A stretch of DNA of 10,401 bases, taken from Candidatus Zixiibacteriota bacterium. Its GTDB lineage: Bacteria > Zixibacteria > MSB-5A5 > GN15 > FEB-12. Each line of letters opens with the position of its first letter. Position 1 is the first letter of the stretch. Below are positions 1 to 7,361 of the stretch, piece by piece. The notes under the pieces were generated by a model. That model saw only the letters and a program-made list of their open reading frames with translations. It made no database searches and had not been told where the DNA came from. Location: assembly GCA_003641345.1 (NCBI GenBank), contig QNAD01000038.1:1-10401 (forward strand), in the 5' to 3' direction. The translations under genes were made by a program, and so were the position numbers.

Positions 1-726
1 GGATTGCTATTGGTTAACTGTGTAACTCCACGTCATATCGAAGAACTAAAGACAGAGTTAAATGAACTTAAACAGCAAAACCAAAATACACAAGATATGG
101 TCACCCGTATGGACACAATTATTGCTACCAGTGCGGAAGCAAATAATAAAATGCGTAATGATATCCAGTTTTCAGTAAAAGAAATTCAGGAACAAATTTC
201 TGCCTTATTAGAAAATTATAATGACCTACTTACACAATTAAATAAATTAAACAGCAAAGAAAATGTAAAAACTATCATCCATAGTTCTCCCGGTTCTCAA
301 CAACAAAACAGTGCAACAATCTATCAGGATAATCAATCTAACGCTTCGGAATTTGATTGTGACAAAGCTTATGATGATGCTTTTCTTCTTGTTCACGGTA
401 GCGAATATGATAATGCCATTACTGAGTTCAAAATATTTCTTGAAAAATGTCCTGAACATTCTTCAATTGACGATGCCTACTATTGGGTAGGCGAAAGTTA
501 TTATTTTCTGGGTAAATACCATAAATCCGTAGAATATATGAATAAACTTTATACTGAATTTAGAAACTCCCCCAAAATTGAACAAGCAATCTATAAATTA
601 GCTCGCTCAAATCAGGAACTTGGCAAGACAAAAGAATCGAAAGAATTTTATCAATTACTGGTAAAAGACTATCCAGGAACATTAGAGGCACAGCAAGCAA
701 AAGAGAGACTTAAAGACTTAAAATAA
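1..726 (+). CDS. cpoB: CpoB/YbgF-like Tol-Pal-associated TPR lipoprotein (5' end outside window)
   Basis: This is an envelope protein of the YbgF/CpoB family. In Proteobacteria the family links the Tol-Pal constriction machinery to peptidoglycan synthesis in the periplasm. The reading frame is open from base 1, so the gene starts upstream. The first codons (GLLLVNC) look like the end of a lipoprotein signal peptide, with Cys at residue 6 counted from the TTG at base 4. Asn at -1 is unusual for a lipobox. Residues about 11-85 are polar and heptad-like, as in the trimerising coiled coil of CpoB. Residues 86-115 are a Ser/Gln/Asn-rich linker. Residues 119-240 form about three TPR units (AYDDAF, DDAYYWVGESYYFLGKY, AIYKLARSNQELGK), ending in the family-typical YPGTLEAQQAKERLKDL. 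The TPR half is convincing. The symbol is by family only, since tolB and pal, the usual neighbours, would lie upstream and are not visible. Confidence 0.85.
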   Translation, partial: GLLLVNCVTPRHIEELKTELNELKQQNQNTQDMVTRMDTIIATSAEANNKMRNDIQFSVKEIQEQISALLENYNDLLTQLNKLNSKENVKTIIHSSPGSQQQNSATIYQDNQSNASEFDCDKAYDDAFLLVHGSEYDNAITEFKIFLEKCPEHSSIDDAYYWVGESYYFLGKYHKSVEYMNKLYTEFRNSPKIEQAIYKLARSNQELGKTKESKEFYQLLVKDYPGTLEAQQAKERLKDLK

Positions 727-1224
727 ATGCTTCTCGATAAAATAAATGTTAAAATTTACCCCCTCTTTGAAAAACTTCTCAAAGGAGGGGGTTTTTATCA
801 AGTCGAAGAAAGCACTCTTCAGATAACAACTTCCCATATCAACAGTAAAAACCAATTCTTTTCATCTTTAGAATGTGATAATTTTAGAATTGACACTGAT
901 CAAAATGGAAAAATCTTATTTATAGAATTATATTCTCCTAAAAAAAGTTGGCTGGTTACTGAAAATATCAAATTCCCGCATAATGCTAATAAAGCAGACA
1001 TAAGAATATTAGATTTTCGCAAATCTATTGCAATTCCAAAATTATTAACAAATCATAACAATACCATTCTTAAAATAGAATGGTTTAAAGAACATAGCGT
1101 CGCTCATTATTTTATAGCTACTGACATTGTATTAGAAGTTAATAACAATTCCCAACTTACATCGATTTGGATAAATAATATTACCAATGACATAGCTGGA
1201 AAATCATTAGCAAAATCGAAATAA
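727..1224 (+). CDS. Hypothetical protein, 165 aa, directly coupled to the cpoB-like gene
   Basis: I do not recognise this protein. Its ATG follows the upstream TAA with no gap (TAAATG), so translation probably depends on termination-reinitiation from the cpoB-like gene. There is no other in-frame ATG. Codon and residue composition look like a normal soluble protein: mixed charged and hydrophobic residues, and no signal peptide, membrane helix or Cys cluster. The segment around residues 50-70 (FRIDTDQNGKILFIELYSP) faintly resembles the beta-hairpin of DUF2283/YuzE-like proteins (DxDGxxxGIEI), but this is too weak for an assignment. Position suggests, but does not show, a link with the envelope gene before it. 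Codons 11-24 overlap a strong hairpin with a U-run, described separately. About 220 bp of AT-rich non-coding DNA follow before the next gene. Confidence 0.7.
   Translation: MLLDKINVKIYPLFEKLLKGGGFYQVEESTLQITTSHINSKNQFFSSLECDNFRIDTDQNGKILFIELYSPKKSWLVTENIKFPHNANKADIRILDFRKSIAIPKLLTNHNNTILKIEWFKEHSVAHYFIATDIVLEVNNNSQLTSIWINNITNDIAGKSLAKSK
758..796 (+). terminator. Terminator-shaped hairpin inside the start of the 165-aa gene
   Basis: The left arm at 758-770 (ACCCCCTCTTTGA) pairs with 779-792 with one bulged G. The loop is 8 nt (771-778) and a five-T run follows at 792-796. The stem has five consecutive G-C pairs at its base. This is the shape of an intrinsic terminator, and it lies 32 nt after the cpoB-like stop codon. 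It also lies within codons 11-24 of the next reading frame. It could be the true end of the upstream operon, an attenuator relieved by translating ribosomes, or a hairpin that happens to be coding. The pairing is directly visible; the function is inferred. Confidence 0.55.
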
Positions 1225-1327
1225 AACTAATATCCCCACAAATATAAAATTTTTACACCTATTCAACTCGTACGCTAAACAAAAAGCTCGAAAAAACGTT
1301 AAATAATAGTGTTTCAATAGATAATAA

Positions 1328-1350
1328 AAAATCAAGAACTTATTGATTTT
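1328..1350 (+). terminator. Possible weak AT-rich terminator hairpin after the 165-aa gene
   Basis: A perfect 8-bp inverted repeat (AAAATCAA at 1328-1335, TTGATTTT at 1343-1350) has a 7-nt loop and a T-rich 3' arm. It sits in the 219-bp gap between the 165-aa gene and the next promoter. The stem has only one G-C pair, so it would be a weak terminator. In such AT-rich DNA it may be chance. Confidence 0.25.
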
Positions 1351-1362
1351 GCTTTAATTCAC

Positions 1363-1392
1363 TTGACATAAGCTTGATTTATATAGTAAATT
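1363..1392 (+). promoter_or_regulatory. Predicted sigma-70 promoter of the propeller lipoprotein gene
   Basis: A perfect -35 box TTGACA (1363-1368) is followed after 18 bp by TAAATT (1387-1392), a 4/6 match to the -10 box. Transcription would start near 1399 and leave a leader of about 45 nt before the ATG at 1444. The -35 is strong; the -10 choice is less certain because the region is full of A/T hexamers. Confidence 0.55.
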
Positions 1393-1421
1393 ATTAGCTG
1401 ATTTTAAAGATAATAGTCGGA

Positions 1422-1443
1422 AATCTCGGGAGATTATGGATTT
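1422..1443 (+). promoter_or_regulatory. Ribosome binding site inside an inverted repeat, with a 3-codon upstream ORF
   Basis: AATCTC (1422-1427) and GAGATT (1430-1435) form an inverted repeat with a 2-nt centre that contains the GGGAG Shine-Dalgarno-like sequence (1428-1432). Eleven nt separate it from the ATG at 1444. An earlier ATG at 1436 opens a three-codon frame (Met-Asp-Leu-stop) whose TGA overlaps the real ATG (ATGA at 1444-1447). A stem with so small a loop cannot form fully in RNA, so any masking of the site would be partial. Confidence 0.35.
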
Positions 1444-3018
1444 ATGAACAACACTGTTTTTTCAAGGAAATTGTTAATTTTATCGGTTTTTGTAATGAGT
1501 CTTCTTACATTAATCATTATCACTGGGTGTGATGATGACGATGATGCTGTAATAACTGGACCTTCAACCGGTGAAGAAGTCACTTGGACTATGGAACGCG
1601 GAGATATTGGTAACAATATACTTTATTCTGTCTTTTTTATTAATGCTACCACTGGTTGGGCGGTTGGCGATAACGGCACTATTATTAAATATCAGGACGT
1701 CATATGTATTGACACTGTTAATAATATTATAGATTCAAACTTTACAGATTGTCGCTGGAAAAAACTTACCAGTGGCATTACTAACAGTTTGTTTGATGCT
1801 TATTTTCTTGATGCAAGCACAGGTTGGGCTGTAGGGCAAAATGGATATATACTAAACACTACTGATGGTGGTGACAGCTGGTCGCTTGACACAACTTATA
1901 AAGTCTGTTATTTCGGCCCTAAAACAATTGAAGAAGATATCCATGCTGTATTCTTTAATAGCACAACTAATGGCTGGGTAGTAGGTAAAGACGGTGCTAT
2001 CTACCGTTATGCTGTTGACAGTGCATGTATTGATACTCAATATAATATCGATACAATAATTGACACATCATTATATGATACATTATTCAATTACATAAAT
2101 AGCGACACAATTTTTGATACTACTTATTATATTTATGATACAACTTTTGTCTATATAGATTCTATCATAAACTCTATTGACGATGTGACATTTGATACGG
2201 TTTGGATAATGATTGATTCAACGCTTAATGAAGAAATAACTGAAACAATTATAGTTGATACTATTGAAGTTGGTATTTTTGATACCCTTGAGTTTATTGT
2301 AGATACTATCTATGATTCAATCTCTAACTATCCTGATGAAGTTATGATTGATACCATACATGACACTTCAACAATAATAACCCAAATAGACACATTGACA
2401 GGAGACACAATTTCAATTGATACTTTCCTCTCGTTAGTTATTGACACTATAAACAATGATACGATTATTTTCCCTATTCCTGATACAACTTTCAATGTAA
2501 CTGGCTCTAATATTATTCAAAGCCAATCAGGCTGGTTTTCAGTCTTTACATCAATAGCAGCTAATTTATGGGATGTTTTCTTTGTTGATGCCAATACTGG
2601 CTGGGTTACAGGTAATTTGGGTACCATTGCAAAAACCGTTGATGGTGGTTCAACATGGGTAATCCAAGATCCTGGTCTAACCTCACCATTGAAGTCTATT
2701 AGTTTTGTTGATAGTCAAACAGGTTGGATTGTAGGGGACAATGGAATTATCCTTCACACGTACGACGGAGGCATAACCTGGGACAAACAATTCCAAAACA
2801 GTGCTGATATCAACCACTTTATTGATGTTACCTTTACTGATGAGCTTAACGGCTGGACAGTTAATACAAAAGGTGATGTGTACAGAACAGCTGATGGCGG
2901 CAATAGTTGGTATGTTGACCGTCAGGGATTTGAACTTGGCTGGAATTCTATCTTTTTCCTTGATGATACTACCGGATGGGTTGTCGGCTTTGATGGAAAT
3001 ATTATGCATGCTGAATAA
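1444..3018 (+). CDS. Lipoprotein with seven YCF48-type propeller repeats and an Asp-Thr-rich insertion
   Basis: This is a 524-aa exported lipoprotein with a Lys-Arg-poor but clearly hydrophobic signal segment (residues 9-28), lipobox ITGC and lipidated Cys29, followed at once by five Asp (30-34). Seven copies of the YCF48/HCF136-type motif (GWxVGxxGxI, often ending TxDGGxxW) lie near residues 71, 127, 177, 386, 427, 470 and 511, as expected for a seven-bladed beta-propeller. Between the third and fourth copies lies an insertion of roughly 165 residues dominated by Ile/Val/Phe-Asp-Thr units. YCF48-like propellers in plastids and cyanobacteria assist photosystem II assembly. In non-photosynthetic bacteria they are mostly surface or secreted proteins of unknown role, and here no photosynthesis gene is near. 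The gene stands alone between its own promoter and terminator. The fold call is firm; the function is unknown, with adhesion or surface binding as a guess. Confidence 0.85.
   Translation: MNNTVFSRKLLILSVFVMSLLTLIIITGCDDDDDAVITGPSTGEEVTWTMERGDIGNNILYSVFFINATTGWAVGDNGTIIKYQDVICIDTVNNIIDSNFTDCRWKKLTSGITNSLFDAYFLDASTGWAVGQNGYILNTTDGGDSWSLDTTYKVCYFGPKTIEEDIHAVFFNSTTNGWVVGKDGAIYRYAVDSACIDTQYNIDTIIDTSLYDTLFNYINSDTIFDTTYYIYDTTFVYIDSIINSIDDVTFDTVWIMIDSTLNEEITETIIVDTIEVGIFDTLEFIVDTIYDSISNYPDEVMIDTIHDTSTIITQIDTLTGDTISIDTFLSLVIDTINNDTIIFPIPDTTFNVTGSNIIQSQSGWFSVFTSIAANLWDVFFVDANTGWVTGNLGTIAKTVDGGSTWVIQDPGLTSPLKSISFVDSQTGWIVGDNGIILHTYDGGITWDKQFQNSADINHFIDVTFTDELNGWTVNTKGDVYRTADGGNSWYVDRQGFELGWNSIFFLDDTTGWVVGFDGNIMHAE
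2032..2493 (+). repeat. Degenerate Asp-Thr (IDT/VDT/FDT) repeat region within the propeller gene
   Basis: Residues 197-350 contain about 19 Asp-Thr dipeptides, each usually preceded by Ile, Val, Phe or Tyr, at irregular spacing of about 4-12 residues. The DNA repeats ATT-GAT-ACx/GAC-ACx codons but has diverged, so it is not a simple microsatellite. A short related stretch starts after the first blade at residues 88-100 (CIDTVNNIIDS). The long one starts with nearly the same words (CIDTQYNIDTI, from residue 196). The reading frame stays intact throughout. Confidence 0.8.
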
Positions 3019-3043
3019 ATATAAAAATATCTGAATATATTTT

Positions 3044-3075
3044 AAAAACCCGCTGTTGTTTCAGCGGGTTTTTTT
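3044..3075 (+). terminator. Intrinsic terminator after the propeller lipoprotein gene
   Basis: CCCGCTG (3049-3055) pairs perfectly with CAGCGGG (3062-3068) across a 6-nt loop. The hairpin is flanked by five A on the left and seven T on the right (3069-3075). It lies 26 nt after the stop codon. The A-tract could make it work in both directions, but no minus-strand gene reads towards it. Confidence 0.92.
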
Positions 3076-3090
3076 ATTACTTTCTACTAA

Positions 3091-5151
<2,061 letters not shown>

Positions 5152-5252
5152 TCAATAATACCAGACTCAGGGACATAAGCACAGATTATATATCATAAAC
5201 CTCTGGGTTTATCCCTCTTCACTTAAAATAATAAGTACTTAAACTCAAGCAT

Positions 5253-5852
5253 CTATTCTTTTGTTAGAGAATTAATTTTTTCCTCAAGCTGTTTGATTGT
5301 CTTGGTTAGTTTTGTTACTTTGGTTTCTAACTTTTTATAATCGGTCTGTTTGACGAGTTTATAATCTTTGACCATTTTCTGAATATCTTTTGTCGCCTTG
5401 CCAGTTTCAGTAGTAACCTTATCTCTCAATTTTGCAGTTGATTTTTCTGCCTTGGCTAGTAATTCCATTACAGCTTTTTTTCTGTCAGATTTATCTAACT
5501 CACCTTTTTTAATTAAATCATCAATTATCTTTTCCGCTTTGGTTTTGGTGACCTGCAAAGCTCCTATCGATGCTAATATTGTGTTTTTAAATAATGACAT
5601 TGATTTTTCACCTCCTAATGAGATAATTTGGCTAAAAATTTCTTTTGACTGTTTTATATCCTCCCAAGATGAAGACTCATTTAACAGAACTCGCCCTAAT
5701 ACTGCAAAAGTAACATCTTCTCCCGAAGAAGTATCAATAATTTTAAACTCAACACCCTCTTTGACCATCTGAGCCAATTCTACATGAGTTATGACCTTGC
5801 TTTGTTCCGAGTCATATAATCTTCGGTTTTTATATCTTTTAATTTCTTTCAT
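5253..5852 (-). CDS. PhaR-type DNA-binding protein with phasin-like C-terminal region
   Basis: The N-terminus (residues 1-60: IKRYKNRRLYDSEQS, then VITHVELAQMVKEG and FKIIDTSSGEDVT) is the PHA/PHB accumulation regulator DNA-binding domain, as in PhaR repressors. Residues about 87-145 (ASIGALQVTKTKAEKIIDDL, then KKGELDKSDRKKAVMELLAKA) resemble the helical segment of granule-associated phasins of the PhaF/PhaI type. Residues 170-199 are a Lys/Glu heptad coiled coil, probably for oligomerisation. Known PhaR proteins bind both granules and DNA and repress phasin genes. This protein seems to join both kinds of module in one 199-aa chain. No PHA synthase, thiolase or reductase is in the window, so a link with polyester storage is inferred from family only. 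The start is fixed by the conserved N-terminus. There is no Shine-Dalgarno sequence, and the predicted promoter ends 5 nt before the ATG. Confidence 0.85.
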   Translation of the reverse strand: MKEIKRYKNRRLYDSEQSKVITHVELAQMVKEGVEFKIIDTSSGEDVTFAVLGRVLLNESSSWEDIKQSKEIFSQIISLGGEKSMSLFKNTILASIGALQVTKTKAEKIIDDLIKKGELDKSDRKKAVMELLAKAEKSTAKLRDKVTTETGKATKDIQKMVKDYKLVKQTDYKKLETKVTKLTKTIKQLEEKINSLTKE

Positions 5853-5857
5853 AATTT

Positions 5858-5886
5858 AATATAGTGCACTGCACAATAATTGTCAA
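5858..5886 (-). promoter_or_regulatory. Near-consensus sigma-70 promoter of the phaR-like gene
   Basis: Read on the minus strand: TTGACA (5886-5881), a 17-bp spacer, then TATATT (5863-5858). This is the best promoter in the window: perfect -35, optimal spacing, 5/6 -10. The -10 ends 5 nt before the ATG at 5852, so transcription would start at about the first base of the start codon. That predicts a leaderless mRNA unless another promoter lies further up. It also begins directly after the T-run of the upstream terminator. Confidence 0.7.
5864..5874. promoter_or_regulatory. Putative operator: GTGC-N3-GCAC palindrome in the promoter spacer
   Basis: An 11-bp perfect palindrome with a 3-bp centre fills the downstream part of the spacer and touches the -10 box. 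A protein bound here would block RNA polymerase. The core TGC-N3-GCA matches the inner part of the CTGC-N3-GCAG type of site reported for Paracoccus PhaR, from my recall of that literature. Autorepression by the encoded PhaR-type protein is the natural inference but is not shown. Confidence 0.5.
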
Positions 5887-5910
5887 CAAAAAAATGGGGC
5901 AGTGCCCCAT
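5887..5910 (-). terminator. Intrinsic terminator of the response-regulator pair
   Basis: ATGGGGC (5894-5900) and GCCCCAT (5904-5910) form a perfect 7-bp stem with a 3-nt loop. On the minus strand it is followed by seven T (5893-5887). It begins 5 nt after the stop codon of the downstream response regulator. The last T is immediately followed by the -35 region of the next minus-strand promoter. Confidence 0.9.
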
Positions 5911-5915
5911 AATTT

Positions 5916-6323
5916 TTATGTTACAATTTTCCCAGTTGACATCAATACAATATTTATAATTTCCAGAAGTCTTTCACAGGAAAAAGGTTTTTTGATAAAC
6001 ATATCACCGCCGGATTTAAAAGAACGGCCCATATCATCATTTCTATCTTTTCCGGTTAAAAATATAATTGGTATCTTCGCAAATTGAGGATCTTTTTTCA
6101 ATTGAGCACAGATATCATATCCATCCATCCCAGGCATCATAATATCCAGAAGAACAATTTCCGGTTTAAACTGCTGTGCTAAATTAACTGCTTCCATAGC
6201 CGAATTTATAGTTTTAACTTTAAAACCAAACTCAGTTAAAAAAGTATCAATAATTTCTGTGATTTCCGGTTCATCATCAATTACCAAGACTTTTGCAGTT
6301 TCTTTTTGTACGTCTGTAGTCAT
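5916..6323 (-). CDS. Single-domain response regulator (CheY-like receiver)
   Basis: This 135-aa protein is a receiver domain with no output domain. The phospho-acceptor is Asp60 (IVLLDIMMPGMDG). The acidic pocket is Asp16-Asp17 (VLVIDDEPE), the switch Thr is Thr90 (IIFLTG) and the conserved Lys is Lys112 (KKPF). All catalytic positions are intact, so it should accept phosphate from a histidine kinase. It is the second gene of a pair, 23 bp after the first, with a purine-rich AAAAGAGAG ribosome site before its ATG. It probably acts by protein-protein contact (motility, a phosphorelay or kinase control), but no partner is encoded nearby. The unpaired N-terminal extension of about 9 residues is unremarkable. 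Confidence 0.93.
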   Translation of the reverse strand: MTTDVQKETAKVLVIDDEPEITEIIDTFLTEFGFKVKTINSAMEAVNLAQQFKPEIVLLDIMMPGMDGYDICAQLKKDPQFAKIPIIFLTGKDRNDDMGRSFKSGGDMFIKKPFSCERLLEIINIVLMSTGKIVT

Positions 6324-6346
6324 AAGACTCTCTTTTATATTAAATG

Positions 6347-6751
6347 CTATATGTTTTTAGAAACGGCTCCCATAGCCAATTTAACAACATCTATCAATTG
6401 CGAATTAGTAAATGGTTTAGTAATCATAGAAGCTCCTCCTGTCATAAACACCTTATTGGCTTCACTTTCAGGATTCAAACCAGAGATATAAATAACTGGC
6501 GTAGATTCCAATTCACTAACACTTTTTAGTTTCATAGTTGTTTCATAACCATCCATTTCAGGCATATTAATATCCATAAAAATCAAATCAGGTTTTAACT
6601 CTGTGGCTTTCTCAAACCCATCTTTACCATCAGTAGCCGTGTAAATCTGATAACCTTCATGTGACAATACATTCTCCACTACAGATGCCATCATTTTATC
6701 ATCATCTATTACCAGTATTTTTCCTTTTGGAGATTTCTCTTTATCTACCAT
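6347..6751 (-). CDS. Single-domain response regulator (CheY-like receiver)
   Basis: This 134-aa receiver has phospho-acceptor Asp60 (LIFMDINMPEMDG), acidic residues Asp16-Asp17-Asp18 (ILVIDDDKM), Ser90 in place of Thr (VIYISG, an accepted substitution) and Lys112 (TKPF). It is complete and has no output domain. It is the first gene of the two-receiver operon and lies divergent from smpB across a 148-bp gap. The two receivers share layout and active-site numbering but differ widely in the helices, so they are likely old paralogues with different partners rather than a recent duplication. The start at 6751 has an AAGAAAG ribosome site a few bases upstream. The upstream kinase cannot be identified here. 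Confidence 0.93.
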   Translation of the reverse strand: MVDKEKSPKGKILVIDDDKMMASVVENVLSHEGYQIYTATDGKDGFEKATELKPDLIFMDINMPEMDGYETTMKLKSVSELESTPVIYISGLNPESEANKVFMTGGASMITKPFTNSQLIDVVKLAMGAVSKNI

Positions 6752-6779
6752 ATTTTTCTTTCTTGTTACAAAATCTCTA

Positions 6780-6807
6780 ATAATAGTATCGACTCTTTAG
6801 GTAACAA
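6780..6807 (-). promoter_or_regulatory. Possible promoter of the response-regulator pair
   Basis: On the minus strand, TTGTTA (6807-6802) and TATTAT (6785-6780) are separated by 16 bp, with about 28 nt from the -10 to the ATG at 6751. The -35 is part of a 7-bp inverted repeat (TTGTTAC at 6763-6769, GTAACAA at 6801-6807) that flanks the -10. Matches are moderate and the region is AT-rich. Confidence 0.35.
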
Positions 6808-6864
6808 TTTAATGTTTATTTCAAATTAAATTGCTTACGATATCTCATACAAAGCCATTTTTAA

Positions 6865-6891
6865 TTGCTAATAAGTATAGAAAGATATATT
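6865..6891 (+). promoter_or_regulatory. Possible promoter of the smpB operon
   Basis: TTGCTA (6865-6870) and TATATT (6886-6891) are separated by 15 bp, shorter than ideal. The -10 ends 8 nt before the smpB ATG at 6900. No good Shine-Dalgarno sequence is present. This is weak evidence; it is listed because the geometry repeats that of ligA and the phaR-like gene. Confidence 0.3.
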
Positions 6892-6899
6892 CTTGAATT

Positions 6900-7361
6900 A
6901 TGGTAGAATCGACAGAAAAAAAGTATATTGTCAGAAATAAAAAAGCCAGACATGACTACGAAATCAAAGATACTTACGAAGCTGGCATATCTTTAAAAGG
7001 CTCCGAGGTTAAGTCTTTGCGGGAGGGGAAGATAAATATCAGCGATGCTTATGCACTTGTTGAAAATGGCGAAGTTGTATTAAGAAACCTCCATATTTCT
7101 CCTTATAAAATGGCTCAGGACACGCTCGATCCAATCAGACCCAGAAGGTTACTGCTTAAAAAAAGAGAGATAAGAAAAATTAAGAGTTTAACCGAACAAA
7201 AGGGACTTACCTTAATACCACTATCACTATATTTTTCCCGAAATTTAGTTAAAATTGAACTCGGAGTAGCTATTGGGCGTAAAAAGTATGATAAACGTAA
7301 TGCAATTGCCAAGGCAGATGCAGACAGAAAAATAAAGCAAGCAACTAAAAGAGATTATTAA
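6900..7361 (+). CDS. smpB: SsrA-binding protein SmpB
   Basis: SmpB binds tmRNA and delivers it to stalled ribosomes in trans-translation, which frees the ribosome and tags the broken product. At 153 aa it is of normal length. Signatures seen: NKKARHDYEI (13-22), GISLKGSEVKSLREGKIN (29-46), HISPY (65-69), RRLLLKKREI (82-91) and GLTLIPLSLYF (102-112). The basic C-terminal tail from Lys129 (KYDKRNAIAKADADRKIK) is the part that occupies the empty mRNA channel. It is the first gene of the operon with the amidase, murI and rdgB, and its stop abuts the next ATG (TAAATG). The tmRNA gene itself (ssrA), often near smpB, is not in this window. Confidence 0.98.
   Translation: MVESTEKKYIVRNKKARHDYEIKDTYEAGISLKGSEVKSLREGKINISDAYALVENGEVVLRNLHISPYKMAQDTLDPIRPRRLLLKKREIRKIKSLTEQKGLTLIPLSLYFSRNLVKIELGVAIGRKKYDKRNAIAKADADRKIKQATKRDY

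Noticed and set aside
1444..3018. Photosystem II assembly role from the YCF48 similarity
   Set aside because: YCF48-like propeller repeats are widespread in non-photosynthetic bacteria, and no photosynthesis gene or thylakoid context is present.
5152..5252. Possible shared terminator in the gap between convergent ligA and the phaR-like gene
   Set aside because: Only short AT pairings (for example ACTTA / TAAGT near 5221-5236) are visible, with no GC stem and no T-run in the right place.
5398..5772. Long open frame on the + strand opposite the phaR-like gene
   Set aside because: It is antisense to a well-supported gene, has no recognisable protein features, and its openness follows from the Lys-rich codon use of the real gene.
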